A DNA stretch of 64,000 nucleotides from the NCBI GenBank assembly GCA_019113175.1, contig DXHY01000002.1:1-64000 (forward strand). Direction: 5' to 3'. This document shows, piece by piece, positions 45,642 through 55,193 of the stretch (position 1 is the first letter of the stretch; each line of letters opens with the position of its first letter). Both the position numbers and the translations under genes were made by a program. The notes beneath the pieces are model-generated. The model saw nothing but the letters and a program-made list of their open reading frames with translations, ran no database searches and was not told where the DNA came from. Source of the DNA: Candidatus Eisenbergiella stercoravium. Its GTDB lineage: Bacteria > Bacillota > Clostridia > Lachnospirales > Lachnospiraceae.

Positions 45642-47422
45642 AGAGGGATAAGTCTCAGCGGTACGGCAGTGTGAGAACCTTTATGAAATTAACACCCCAT
45701 ATCATCCGATGCGCGCCCTGGTCCTTTGCGGGGGCACAATGCGGAATGGCGTCGTATGGGATCATTTTAGGACTGACCACTGTGATAACGCAGCGCTTTT
45801 TCGACGCTGCTACGGATTATTCCAACGGCTTCGGGCAGAAGCAGGTGATTTTCCTTCTGGTAGCTCTGGTGGTCATACATATTTTCTCCCAGATTCTGAA
45901 TGGAGCAACCTATGTTTTCCTGGAAGCACTTGTGCAGAGAATCGATGGCAGGCTGTCCATGAAATATCATGAAAAAATGGGGCGGATCGCTCCGGAAAAA
46001 TTTGAAGACACGCAGATGCTGGATTTTCTGAACAAAGCGAAGCAGGGAAAAAGCAATTCCATCTGGTTTGTGCTCTCCATTTTTCTGGTATTTACTTATT
46101 ACCTGCCTTATTATGCAGTGATGAGCGTTTACCTCTCTTCGGTCAGGCCGGTTCTGTCGGTCTCTCTGCTGCTGGTATTCCTGCCGACTGTTTTCACCCA
46201 GTTTCTCCGGGCAAAATTGTACGCAAAGCTGGAGGACAATACGGCGCCGGTGCGCAGAGAAGTGGATTATTATGAAAAATGCATCACCTCACAGGAATAT
46301 TTGAAAGAGACGAGAAACCTGGGCGCATTTGCCGTATTTTATGATTTATACCGGAAAAAAACCGCAAAGCTGAACCAGCTTTCCTTTGCCGTGAGTGTGA
46401 AATCGAATGCCATTGAATTTCTCATGAAATTTATCTCTCTTCTGGGGTATCTCGGAGTGCTCGGCATCCTGTTTCTTTCCCTGATGCGCAGAGAAATCAG
46501 CGTGGGAATGTTCGCTGCCGTTTTTTCCTCGGTGGGTTTTATGTTTTCCTTCATGGAAGAGCTGGTGAACGGTCATTTTGGAGCGCTGGTCAGAAATTAT
46601 GGAACCGTAAGAAATTATCTTGATTTTATGGAAATGCCGGTTCCTGAAAAGACGGGCGGCAAAATTGCCGCGGATACGGATATCTTTCTGGATCACGTTT
46701 CCTTCACCTATCCGGGTACGGACAGGAGGGCGGTTTCTGATGTGAGCCTGCATATCAGAACAGGTGAAACGGTTGCGGTCGTAGGAGAGAACGGCTCCGG
46801 GAAAAGCACGCTGATCCGGCTGATTACAGGTCTTTATACGCCGGAGCAGGGAAGCGTTTCCTATGGAAATGACGGAAAAAAGAAGTTCAAAGCCGCACAG
46901 AAAGGGATATCTGCAGTGTTTCAGAAATATGCCCGTTATCAGATGACGCTGCGGGAAAATATTTCGATCAGTGATACGGAAGCAGAATACGAAGATGATT
47001 TTCTGGAGAAATGCTGCGAAAAGGCCGGTGTGGAAAGTGGGAGTGAGATTTTTCCGTCCGGTTATGAAACGCTGTTGAGCCGGGAATTTGGAGGAGTTGA
47101 TTTATCGGGCGGGCAATGGCAGCGCATTGCGATTGCAAGAGGATTTTTCAGAAAGCATCAACTGATCGTGCTGGATGAACCTACCGCCGCCATTGATCCG
47201 ATCGAAGAAACCAGAATATATGACCGTTTTGCGCAGATGGCAAAGGAGAAAACGGCAATCATCGTTACGCACCGCCTGGGCTCTGTGAAGCTGGCGGACA
47301 GAGTATTTGTCATGAAGGATGGCAGGCTGGTGGAAGAAGGCACCCATGAAGAGCTGATGCGTCTGAATGGGGAATATGCGCGCCTGTATAGAACGCAGGA
47401 GAAATGGTATGTGGCTGTGTAA
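45638..47422 (+). CDS. ABC exporter half-transporter, subunit 2
   Basis: This 594-residue partner has the same layout: a membrane domain to about 320, then Walker A GENGSGKST, signature LSGGQWQRIAIARGF and Walker B IVLDEPTAAIDP. Both subunits keep the catalytic Glu after Walker B, so neither site is obviously dead. The start overlaps the previous gene by four bases. The gene is followed by a promoter region with two operator-like repeats for the Fic gene. Confidence 0.9.
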   Translation: MKRDKSQRYGSVRTFMKLTPHIIRCAPWSFAGAQCGMASYGIILGLTTVITQRFFDAATDYSNGFGQKQVIFLLVALVVIHIFSQILNGATYVFLEALVQRIDGRLSMKYHEKMGRIAPEKFEDTQMLDFLNKAKQGKSNSIWFVLSIFLVFTYYLPYYAVMSVYLSSVRPVLSVSLLLVFLPTVFTQFLRAKLYAKLEDNTAPVRREVDYYEKCITSQEYLKETRNLGAFAVFYDLYRKKTAKLNQLSFAVSVKSNAIEFLMKFISLLGYLGVLGILFLSLMRREISVGMFAAVFSSVGFMFSFMEELVNGHFGALVRNYGTVRNYLDFMEMPVPEKTGGKIAADTDIFLDHVSFTYPGTDRRAVSDVSLHIRTGETVAVVGENGSGKSTLIRLITGLYTPEQGSVSYGNDGKKKFKAAQKGISAVFQKYARYQMTLRENISISDTEAEYEDDFLEKCCEKAGVESGSEIFPSGYETLLSREFGGVDLSGGQWQRIAIARGFFRKHQLIVLDEPTAAIDPIEETRIYDRFAQMAKEKTAIIVTHRLGSVKLADRVFVMKDGRLVEEGTHEELMRLNGEYARLYRTQEKWYVAV

Positions 47423-47459
47423 TGGGGATGGTAGATAATCAGCCCACATTTTGAACATA

Positions 47460-47550
47460 TTATCTGCATATATTATTTCGTTTTATATGCAGATAAGCAA
47501 TTAAAATATTTGAATTACTGCATATAAAATGATAATATTATATGCAGTAA
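47460..47550. promoter_or_regulatory. Two perfect 13-bp inverted repeats upstream of the Fic gene
   Basis: TTATCTGCATATA (47460-47472) is mirrored by TATATGCAGATAA (47484-47496). TTACTGCATATAA (47515-47527) is mirrored by TTATATGCAGTAA (47538-47550). The two share the CTGCATATA core and are about 55 bases apart. The second ends 6 bases before the ribosome binding site. The Fic protein has a C-terminal winged helix that could bind them. Confidence 0.8.
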
Positions 47551-47567
47551 AGAACGGAGGTTATGGA

Positions 47568-48614
47568 ATGAGGGTATTTGATTATTCTTTTTTGGTCAAT
47601 GGTCTGCTTCCGGTCAGTCTGGTCAATCTGACTTCCGGTATCGTTTCCCTGAAAACAATGGCAGGAGTTCGCAAAGACGAATATGCAGGAATTTTTACCG
47701 AGCTGGAATCTATTGCCAAAGTACAGTCCGTTAAAAGTTCGAATGCCATCGAAGGAATCGTTACCAGCGATGAGCGTATCAATGCTATCGTAAATCAAAA
47801 CAGCGCTCCCTTAAATCATAATGAGGCTGAGATCGCCGGATACAGGGATGCGCTGAATGCCATTCATATGGGATATGAATATATGGATTTCAGGCAAAGT
47901 GACATTCTGCGGCTCCATGAAATGTTGATGTCCATTGCAGGATATGAATATGGCGGTCAGTATAAAGCTGATGACAATGTGATTCTGGAGGTAGATACAA
48001 ATGGACGGCAGCGGGTTCGATTTCGTCCTGTGCCGGCGTCAGAAACCCCGGAAGCGATGGAACAGCTGGAGCTGGCATATCTGGCGGCCAGAAACAATGC
48101 AAACATCAATCAACTGCTGCTTATCCCCTGTGTGATTCTGGACTTCCTCTGTATCCATCCTTTTCGGGATGGAAATGGCCGCATGTCACGCCTGCTCTCT
48201 CTGCTTCTTCTTTATAAAAACGGCTATGATGCCGGAAAATATGTCTCCTTTGAGGAACAGATCAGTAACTATAAAGCTTATTATTATGAAGCTCTGCGGC
48301 AGTCTTCTGAAGGCTGGGAAAAAAATGAAAACAGCTATTTTCCATTTATAGAAAATTTTCTCTCCACTTTGTATATGTGTTATAAGGAACTGGACAGAAG
48401 ATTTGCTGTTGTACATGGGAAAAAAATAACCAAAAAGGCCCGTGTGGAAGCCACAGTGCTGAACAGTCTCACACCCATATCAAAGATGGAAATCTGTCGG
48501 ATTCTGCCTGATGTCAGCCCTACTACGGTAGAGGCCGTGCTTGGGGCTATGATAAAAAGCGGCAGTATCAGGAAGATTGGTCAGGGAAGAGGATGTAAAT
48601 ATATCAGGGTATGA
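47568..48614 (+). CDS. Fic family protein with N-terminal inhibitory motif and C-terminal winged helix
   Basis: Fic enzymes attach AMP or another nucleotide part to target proteins. The active-site loop HPFRDGNGRMSR starts at about H197, the full catalytic motif. An inhibitory helix motif S58-NAI-E62-G (S/T-xxx-E-G/N) lies at the N-terminal side, as in self-inhibited class II Fic proteins. The last ~65 residues (KARVEATVLNSLTPISKMEI and onward) form a winged helix-turn-helix. The ATG at 47568 has GGAGG seven bases upstream. The two inverted repeats upstream suggest autoregulation. No antitoxin-like gene is adjacent. Confidence 0.92.
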   Translation: MRVFDYSFLVNGLLPVSLVNLTSGIVSLKTMAGVRKDEYAGIFTELESIAKVQSVKSSNAIEGIVTSDERINAIVNQNSAPLNHNEAEIAGYRDALNAIHMGYEYMDFRQSDILRLHEMLMSIAGYEYGGQYKADDNVILEVDTNGRQRVRFRPVPASETPEAMEQLELAYLAARNNANINQLLLIPCVILDFLCIHPFRDGNGRMSRLLSLLLLYKNGYDAGKYVSFEEQISNYKAYYYEALRQSSEGWEKNENSYFPFIENFLSTLYMCYKELDRRFAVVHGKKITKKARVEATVLNSLTPISKMEICRILPDVSPTTVEAVLGAMIKSGSIRKIGQGRGCKYIRV

Positions 48615-48687
48615 CAAACTTTTTTTGGAGGAATCGTGACAATTTGGACGATTCACAGGAAGGCATTACTCGGAACAGGGGGTTCCT

Positions 48688-49541
48688 ATGGAAGATATTT
48701 TTTTACAACTGGCTGACAGTCTGTCCGAACAACTGGGGAATGGGCCGGTACAATCTGTCCATTCTGCTCCTATGAGGTTTGATGAGCAGGGTTATTCCGG
48801 TGCAAAACTCCTGCGCCTGCACTGCACATTTTCAGACGGAAAATCGAACAGTTATATTTGCAAATATGCGGATTTATCCGAGAGGATTGTTATGCGGATC
48901 CTTACGGAACAAAAAAGAGGACATTCTCCCTTCGCTTATTCCGATTTGCAGGACACTTCTCAAACCGCATGGTTTATCATGCAGGATATTCGGACGTGCG
49001 AAAAGATCCCATGCAGCGTCTCTGTATGGAAAAGGCAAGTGGCTGCAGCACTTGCAGATATTCATACCGATAATTTGGGGGCTGCTGATAAAAATTCGCG
49101 CTTGCTTCCTGCAGATGAAGCGTATTGGAAACATATCACAACGAAAATTTCTGTGGACCATTTTGAAAAGAAATGCGCGTCGGACAATCATTTTGCCGGT
49201 CAATATTCCAGGGTATTGCCGAAACTTCGGAAAACCGCAGAGCGGTTTGCGACAGATATGGCCGACCTGTACCGGGATGGGACAAGTGTCACGGTTACCC
49301 ATGGGGACTTACAGGATATGGTTGGCGACCATGTGCGCTGTTTTCAGGGACGACCCATGATCATTGACTGGGGCTTCAGTCGGTTGGCTCCATTTTATAT
49401 TGATTTGGTCGATTATTTTACGCAAGAGGAAGCCTTGCTGTATTTGTATATCTGTATCCGGCGCTGGCTCAATACGAGCGTGGGGACAGGGATAAGCTGA
49501 ATCGTCTTTTATCAATACTTTCAAAGCATTTATCCGGATAG
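48688..49541 (+). pseudogene. Aminoglycoside phosphotransferase-like gene, probably frameshifted
   Basis: The open frame gives 270 residues to a stop at 49500, with the kinase-like motifs THGDLQDM and MIIDWGFSRL. The usual Asn five residues after the catalytic Asp is missing. After EEALLYLY the sequence loses character (ICIRRWLNT). A neighbouring frame continues sensibly from about 49445 (LYPALAQYERGDRDKLNRLL and SILSKHLSG) to a stop at 49541. A single indel near 49445 would explain this. The substrate is unknown, and a true shorter protein cannot be excluded. Confidence 0.6.
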
Positions 49542-49563
49542 GGGAAGTACCTTCCCCTATCCG
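49535..49563. repeat. Perfect 13-bp hairpin at the end of the phosphotransferase gene
   Basis: CGGATAGGGGAAG and CTTCCCCTATCCG are exact complements around TAC. There is no T-run on either side. It could act as a transcript end stabiliser between this gene and the convergent glucosidase. Confidence 0.7.
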
Positions 49564-49614
49564 AACTGAAATCTTCAAGGCTGTAAGCCTTCAACAGTGC
49601 AGCAGTCGGGCGTA

Positions 49615-51297
49615 TCAGTTCATTTTCCGTTTCAGCACCAGGGCTTCATAGGGCTGAAGCCGGATGAGGCCCGCCGCTGATGTCCTTTTCCCGTTTCCGA
49701 TCAGAATTTCCGCTCCTGAAAATTCTGCAGGGATTTCGTAGTCGGTTTCCGTTTCCGAAAAACTGCAGATCACCAGAAGTCTGTCCGGTTCCAGGGTCCT
49801 GGTATAGACATACAGGCTTTCGCTGTCCGGCTCCTGCAGCTCATAGGAGCCGTATACCATCACCGCTTCCCGCTTTCTCAGGGCGATCAGCTTCTGATAA
49901 TAGCAGAAAACGGAATCCGGATCCTTTCTTTCTGCGGCGGCATTGATCTCCTTATAATTGGGATTGACTTTGATCCAGGGAGTTCCGGAGGTAAAGCCGG
50001 CGTTTTTGCTGTCGTCCCACTGCATGGGGGTCCTGGCGTTATCCCTTCCGCGCAGGCCGATAAAGCGCATCATATCTTCCGGAGAAACCGCTCCGGAGGA
50101 AGTGAGCTCGTGAAACGCGTTGATGCTTTCGATATCCCGGATCTCGTCGAGGGAATCAAAGGGGCAGTTGGTCATGCCAAGCTCTTCGCCCTGATATACA
50201 TAGGGCGTTCCCTGCATCATGTGAAGGCAGGTCGCCAGCATCTTGGCGCATGCTTCACGAAAGGCCGGGGCGTCGTTTCCAAAGCGGGATACGCTGCGGG
50301 GCTGGTCATGATTTCCCAGAAACAGGCTGTTCCAGGCCAGGCCCTCCAGTTCGGTCTGCCATTTGCTCATGACCTGACGGAAGCTCTGGAGATCTGTGCG
50401 GCGGTCCGTCCATTTTCCGTATTTTCCGTCGTCCAGTCCCATATGCTCAAACTGGAATACCATGTTCAGTTCCTTTCCATCCGCCCTGGCGTACTTTTTG
50501 GCTTCTTCAATGGTGACGCCGGAGCATTCCCCTACTGTCATCAGATCATAGCGGGACAGTACTTCCCGGTTCATTTCCTGAAGGTATTCGTGTACATGGG
50601 GGCCGTTCACGCATCCGGAAAAGGCATAGGAGGCTCCGGGATAGAGTTTGCCGTCCGGAAGTCCGGGCTCCTTGGAGATCATGCTGATCACATCCATACG
50701 GAAGCCATCGATGCCCTTTTCACACCACCAGTTCATCATGGAGAAGATATCCCTGCGTACCGCCGGATTATCCCAGTTCAGGTCGGGCTGTTTTTTGGAA
50801 AAAAGATGCAGGTAGTACATGTCCGTGGTCTTATCGTATTCCCATGCGGAGCCGGAAAAGCAGCTTCCCCAGTTATTCGGCTCTTTTCCGTTTTTACCTT
50901 CTCTCCAGAAATAATAGTCCCTGTAGGGATTGTCCTTTGAGCTTCTGCTTTCAATGAACCAGGGATGTTCGTCAGAGGTATGATTGACTACCAGATCCAT
51001 CACCAGGCGGATTCCGCGTTCATGCATTCCCTTCAGCATCCGGTCAAAGTCTTCCATGGTTCCGAATTCCTGCATGATGGCCTGATAATCGCTGATATCA
51101 TATCCGTTGTCGTCATTCGGGGACTGATATACCGGGGAAAGCCAGACCACATCCACGCCGAGCTCCTTCAGGTAATCCAGCTTTGACAGGATCCCGTTGA
51201 GGTCGCCGATTCCATCTCCGTCGCTGTCCATGAAGCTTCTGGGATAGATCTGATATACGACCGCTTCTTTCCACCATTTTCTTTCCAGATTTTCCAT
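49615..51297 (-). CDS. GH13 alpha-glucosidase (oligo-1,6-glucosidase type)
   Basis: This 560-residue cytoplasmic TIM-barrel glycosidase starts WWKEAVVYQIYPRSFMDSDG. The calcium-site residues DSDGDGIGD and catalytic regions I (DLVVNHTSDEH) and II (GFRMDV, nucleophile about D202) are visible. The acid/base is about E257 in VGECSG, and D331 lies in NHDQPR. It hydrolyses alpha-glucosides such as isomaltose-type sugars. It is the last gene of a minus-strand run with two permeases and a binding protein, so it probably digests the imported sugar. Confidence 0.95.
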   Translation of the reverse strand: MENLERKWWKEAVVYQIYPRSFMDSDGDGIGDLNGILSKLDYLKELGVDVVWLSPVYQSPNDDNGYDISDYQAIMQEFGTMEDFDRMLKGMHERGIRLVMDLVVNHTSDEHPWFIESRSSKDNPYRDYYFWREGKNGKEPNNWGSCFSGSAWEYDKTTDMYYLHLFSKKQPDLNWDNPAVRRDIFSMMNWWCEKGIDGFRMDVISMISKEPGLPDGKLYPGASYAFSGCVNGPHVHEYLQEMNREVLSRYDLMTVGECSGVTIEEAKKYARADGKELNMVFQFEHMGLDDGKYGKWTDRRTDLQSFRQVMSKWQTELEGLAWNSLFLGNHDQPRSVSRFGNDAPAFREACAKMLATCLHMMQGTPYVYQGEELGMTNCPFDSLDEIRDIESINAFHELTSSGAVSPEDMMRFIGLRGRDNARTPMQWDDSKNAGFTSGTPWIKVNPNYKEINAAAERKDPDSVFCYYQKLIALRKREAVMVYGSYELQEPDSESLYVYTRTLEPDRLLVICSFSETETDYEIPAEFSGAEILIGNGKRTSAAGLIRLQPYEALVLKRKMN

Positions 51298-51329
51298 ATT
51301 TTTTCCGTTTCCTTTCCGTTTCTCCTCGT

Positions 51330-52223
51330 TTATTCCTTCACCGATCCCATGACGATACCGCTGATCAGATATCTCTGGAGGAAGGGATAGATCATGAGGA
51401 GCGGGATGACCGCTACGATGATCTTCGCCGCGTTCAGATTTCTGTTTGACAGCTCGGCGGCGTTTTCCAGGGCGGAGCTTCCGGCAGAGTTCTGAACCAG
51501 CTCCTGCAGGTTGATGCTCAGGGATTGAATGTACGTCATGATCGGGTACTGTTCCACCTTCTGCATATAGATCAGGCCGCTGAAGAAATCGTTCCAGCTC
51601 CCCACGATGCTGAACAGGGAGACGGTTGCTATGGACGGCTTGGCGCAGGGCACCATGATCCTCAGAAGGACCTGAAGCTGGTTGGCGCCGTCAATGATCG
51701 CCGCTTCCTCCAGGGCCTTGGGAACGCCCCGGAAGAAGTTCATCAGCAGGATGACGCTGAAGATGGGGACCGCGCCCGGAAGGATCAGGGACCAGATGGT
51801 GTTGAGAAGATGAAAATTTTTTACCACGATAAAGGTGGGGATCATGCCTCCGTTAAACAGCATGGCAAAGATCAGAAGGTTCATGTAGATATTTCTTGCC
51901 CGGAATTCCCGTTTGGTCCTGGTCATGGCATAGGCCATCGGAACGGAGAGGATCAGATTCAGGATCAGCGAAAGGATCACCCGGATTGCGGAAATCCCGA
52001 AGGAACGCCAGAACTGACCGTCTTCCAGGATCCTCCGATAGGCGGAGAGGGTAAAATCGACCGGAAGAAGTCCCACCCGGTTGGCGGATACCGCGGCGCT
52101 TCCACTGAAGGAGATCGCCAGGATGTTCAGCATCGGAAACAGACAGAGAAGTCCCAGGAGGATCGTGATGCAATGAATGACGGTATTCCTGATTTTTGAA
52201 CCTGTGCTTTTTGTATCCAGCAT
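51330..52223 (-). CDS. Sugar ABC transporter permease (LplC/YtcP type)
   Basis: This 297-residue inner-membrane protein has six membrane segments and an EAA loop EEAAIIDGANQLQVLLRIMV (about 180-200). The C-terminus is QRYLISGIVMGSVKE, the family signature. It lies 18 bases after the LplB-type permease and 32 bases before the glucosidase, in one run. Confidence 0.92.
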   Translation of the reverse strand: MLDTKSTGSKIRNTVIHCITILLGLLCLFPMLNILAISFSGSAAVSANRVGLLPVDFTLSAYRRILEDGQFWRSFGISAIRVILSLILNLILSVPMAYAMTRTKREFRARNIYMNLLIFAMLFNGGMIPTFIVVKNFHLLNTIWSLILPGAVPIFSVILLMNFFRGVPKALEEAAIIDGANQLQVLLRIMVPCAKPSIATVSLFSIVGSWNDFFSGLIYMQKVEQYPIMTYIQSLSINLQELVQNSAGSSALENAAELSNRNLNAAKIIVAVIPLLMIYPFLQRYLISGIVMGSVKE

Positions 52224-52241
52224 TTTCTGTCCCTCCCCTTT

Positions 52242-53180
52242 TTAATAGATCCGCTGACCGGTGAGCCTGTCCGTGATCCTGTTTGCGCCGACCAGAAGGA
52301 TCAGCGCGACAGCCGAACGGCAGAGGCCTACCGCCGCGCCGAAGCTGTACTGCCTTCCCACAAGGCCGATCCGGTAGATATAGGTATCGAGTACGTCTCC
52401 CACTTCATATACCATGGGAGAATAGAGGTTGTAGATCTGATCAAATCCCGCGCTCAATACGGAGGTAAGGTTCATTGCCGTCATGAGCAGGATGATCGGC
52501 AGCATGCCGGGAATGGTAATATGCCAGACCCGCTTCCACCAGGATGCGCCGTCGATCGCGGCAGCCTCATGCAGTCCGGCGTCGATCCCGGTGATCGCGG
52601 CCAGGTATACCACGGAATTATAGCCGAATTCCTTCCAGACATCCGTTCCGATGATCAGCTTCCGGAAAACCTGGTTGCTTCCGAGAAAGTTGATCTTGTC
52701 GATTCCGATAACTCCCAGCAGCTGATTTACCAGACCGTCCAGATTGAACAGATTGGTCACGACTGCGGCGAGTACCACCCAGGACAGAAAGTGGGGCAGA
52801 TAGACGATGGTCTGAATGCTCTTTTTCAGAGTCCTCTGTCGGATCTCATTCAGAAGGATGGAAAAGACGATGGCAAGCAGCATGCCGAGGAAGATCTTTC
52901 CCAGGGCGATGATCAGCGTATTGCGGATCACTCTTCCGATATCCGGAAGGGAAATCATATATTCAAAATGCTTCAGTCCGACAAATTCAGAGCGGAAAAA
53001 TCCCTTTGCCGGAACAAAATCCTGAAATGCCATCACAAGGCCCAGCATGGGAAGATAACCGAAAAGGATCAGAAAGACCATTCCCGGGAGAACCATGGCA
53101 TGGTAATACAGGGAATGCCGGCTGCCCGATCTCGCCGGCTTTGTTTTCAGATGAGCAGGCTGTTTCGTTCTGTTTTTCAT
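52242..53180 (-). CDS. Sugar ABC transporter permease (LplB type)
   Basis: This protein of about 312 residues has six membrane segments and an EAA loop HEAAAIDGASWWKRVWHITI. FGYLPMLGLVMAFQDF after the first segment is typical of LplB. I prefer the ATG at 53180, with GGAG six bases upstream; an ATG at 53192 is possible. A strong hairpin separates it from the upstream binding-protein gene. Confidence 0.92.
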   Translation of the reverse strand: MKNRTKQPAHLKTKPARSGSRHSLYYHAMVLPGMVFLILFGYLPMLGLVMAFQDFVPAKGFFRSEFVGLKHFEYMISLPDIGRVIRNTLIIALGKIFLGMLLAIVFSILLNEIRQRTLKKSIQTIVYLPHFLSWVVLAAVVTNLFNLDGLVNQLLGVIGIDKINFLGSNQVFRKLIIGTDVWKEFGYNSVVYLAAITGIDAGLHEAAAIDGASWWKRVWHITIPGMLPIILLMTAMNLTSVLSAGFDQIYNLYSPMVYEVGDVLDTYIYRIGLVGRQYSFGAAVGLCRSAVALILLVGANRITDRLTGQRIY

Positions 53181-53230
53181 AAAAATCTCCATTCCGGAGC
53201 GCAGCGGATCAAAGCTTTGCCGCGAGGGGC

Positions 53231-53260
53231 GAAGAGAAATCGCATTCGCGGTTTCTCTTC
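53231..53260 (-). repeat. Intercistronic hairpin between binding protein and permease
   Basis: GAAGAGAAATCGC pairs with GCGGTTTCTCTTC (one wobble pair) around a four-base loop. On the minus strand no T-run follows, so it is more likely a barrier to 3' decay that keeps the binding-protein message in excess, as seen in other sugar operons. Confidence 0.6.
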
Positions 53261-53284
53261 TGCCGCCAGGCTCCTTTCCGAAAT

Positions 53285-54961
53285 TTATTCCTGAATCTGT
53301 TCCTGGATCTCTGCGGTGATCGTATCTCCGCCCTGGCTCTTCCAGCCGGAAACAAAGGCGTTGAAGCTTTCGTCCAGATCATCGGTTCCGGTGATGATCT
53401 TAATAAAGGATTCTTCTTCCAGCGTCTGCAGGTTTGCCCAGTTGGTGGCCATGGTAGCGGTCGTTTCCGGGTAGATGGGGGAAAGCCAGTGATACAGATC
53501 GCTGTCGTTGAGGTATGTGAGCAGGTCTACGCCCTTGCAGCGGGAATGGATCTTGCACCAGCCTGTTACGTCTCCGTTTCCTTCCTGATATGCCGTGATG
53601 GCATCGTAGTTGGAGCGTTCCTCCGCGGTACTGATCTCATCCCTTGTTCCCGTTCCGTCCAGAGCCGCCTTCAGCTGTGCGTATTCATCCAGCAGGTAGG
53701 TATTGGATTTCACTTCGATATTATAGGGGCGGGCGGTTCCGTCAACACCTTCCTTCAGGTAGGCGTCCACCTCCGGATATTTTTCCAGAAGCTCTGCGGA
53801 ATTTACCATATCGTCATAGATCAGATTCAGGATCTGAATGGCGATCTCAGGATGCTCAAACTCCGCGCTCACGACGACATATTCGCCGGTCGCCTTATAA
53901 TGGGTGCAGTTGACTTTGCCATTCGCGTCGATCACCGCATAGGGCTCAAACACCGCGTTGCTGTTCATCATGTACGTGTTGTTCAGGATCCAGTCCGGAA
54001 TATGCCAGGAGCCGAAGGTAATGCCGCACTGTCCGTTTGTCATAAGAGCTGTAATATCATCCCATGTCCTGGTGCCGAGCTGAGGATCGACGATACCCTC
54101 CTGATACCATTCTCTTACGATGGAAAGCGCTTCCTTCATCTCTTCCGTCGTGGAGCCGTAGATCAATTCCCCGGCGTCGTTCTGATACCAGTGGCGGGGA
54201 TAGGCGCCCACGGAGTAGGCGATGCTGTTTATCATATAGGCGGTGTCGGAGGTGGTCGAAGTCAGGCCGACATCAAACGCGATTCCCACCGGGTTTTCCG
54301 CGTTTTCCGGATTGGCTTCCATAAACTGTTTTGCCAGCTCCTTTACCTCATCCAGGGTCAGGCAGCGGTCTCCGTCCGCATCCACGGTGATTCCAAGTTC
54401 ATCGGCCCAGTCGCTTCTGATCCAGCACATTCCGGGGCCCGCGTCAGAGCTTGTGGCGGGAATCGCCATCATCTTTCCGTCATAGGTGACATCCTCCAGC
54501 GCCCTTCCGTCAAAGGAGTCGTAGAGGCTCTTGATATAGTCGCTGGCATAGGCGTCGTATACCTCAGTCAGATCGGCGATCAGCTCATTCTCATAAAGCT
54601 CCGTCAGCTCATCCTTCGTCGCCACCTTCATAATGTCCGGGAGGCTTCCGGCGGAAAGAGCCAGAGATACCTGGCGGTTGTAATCGTCGCCGGAGGGAGC
54701 TTCAAACGCATCTGTGATGTCAACGTTCAGCTCCTGCTCCACCATGCGGATATAGGCGTTGTCCTCGTAGGAATCCCCCTCCGGAAATTTGGGATTGGAG
54801 GAGGTCTGGCGTCCCATGGTGATCGTCACCGTTCCTCTTTCCCCGCTGTCCGCTGCGGCATCCTTTTCCGTATCTTGGCTGCTTCCGCACGCCCCGAGAA
54901 GGAGGGCCGCCGTTACAGCCAGTGAGACTGCCGTTATTTTTTTCCTGTTTTCTTTTTTCAT
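53285..54961 (-). CDS. Sugar-binding lipoprotein of the glucosidase-linked importer
   Basis: This 558-residue extracellular solute-binding protein has a signal sequence ending in the lipobox LLGAC (C25). The mature part has the LplA/YtcQ type layout, with CWIRSDWADELGI near residue 185 and FVSGWKSQGG near the end. The ligand is unknown; the neighbouring glucosidase suggests an alpha-glucoside. It is the first gene of the run, with a predicted promoter at 55052-55080. Confidence 0.92.
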   Translation of the reverse strand: MKKENRKKITAVSLAVTAALLLGACGSSQDTEKDAAADSGERGTVTITMGRQTSSNPKFPEGDSYEDNAYIRMVEQELNVDITDAFEAPSGDDYNRQVSLALSAGSLPDIMKVATKDELTELYENELIADLTEVYDAYASDYIKSLYDSFDGRALEDVTYDGKMMAIPATSSDAGPGMCWIRSDWADELGITVDADGDRCLTLDEVKELAKQFMEANPENAENPVGIAFDVGLTSTTSDTAYMINSIAYSVGAYPRHWYQNDAGELIYGSTTEEMKEALSIVREWYQEGIVDPQLGTRTWDDITALMTNGQCGITFGSWHIPDWILNNTYMMNSNAVFEPYAVIDANGKVNCTHYKATGEYVVVSAEFEHPEIAIQILNLIYDDMVNSAELLEKYPEVDAYLKEGVDGTARPYNIEVKSNTYLLDEYAQLKAALDGTGTRDEISTAEERSNYDAITAYQEGNGDVTGWCKIHSRCKGVDLLTYLNDSDLYHWLSPIYPETTATMATNWANLQTLEEESFIKIITGTDDLDESFNAFVSGWKSQGGDTITAEIQEQIQE

Positions 54962-55051
54962 TCCGATATCCTCCCTGCGTTTTTTTCACACCGGTGAGAC
55001 TGATCCTGAACCTGTTCTGCCATGGCTGTTGTTCCTCTGCTTTGCATATTT

Positions 55052-55162
55052 ATTATAGACACGGCGGAGAAAAACTGTAAATGCAACATATTTCAGCTTT
55101 GTAGAAGATTCTACAGGTTTTCTTTCATACATGTTGTTGATGTTTTTTGAGAATGCTATAAT
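55052..55162. promoter_or_regulatory. Divergent promoters with a central palindrome
   Basis: Leftward: TTACAG (55075-55080), 17 bases, TATAAT (55052-55057) for the binding-protein gene. Rightward: TTGTTG (55134-55139), 17 bases, TATAAT (55157-55162) for the response-regulator gene. Between them TGTAGAA-GA-TTCTACA (55100-55115) is a perfect 7-base-arm palindrome, placed 20 bases upstream of the leftward -35 box. It is a candidate site for the AraC-type regulator. Confidence 0.6.
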
Positions 55163-55193
55163 TTTTTCATAAAATACGACAGAGGAAAAAGCG

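Noticed and set aside
53489-54925. 478-codon plus-strand frame
   Set aside because: It is antisense to the sugar-binding lipoprotein gene.
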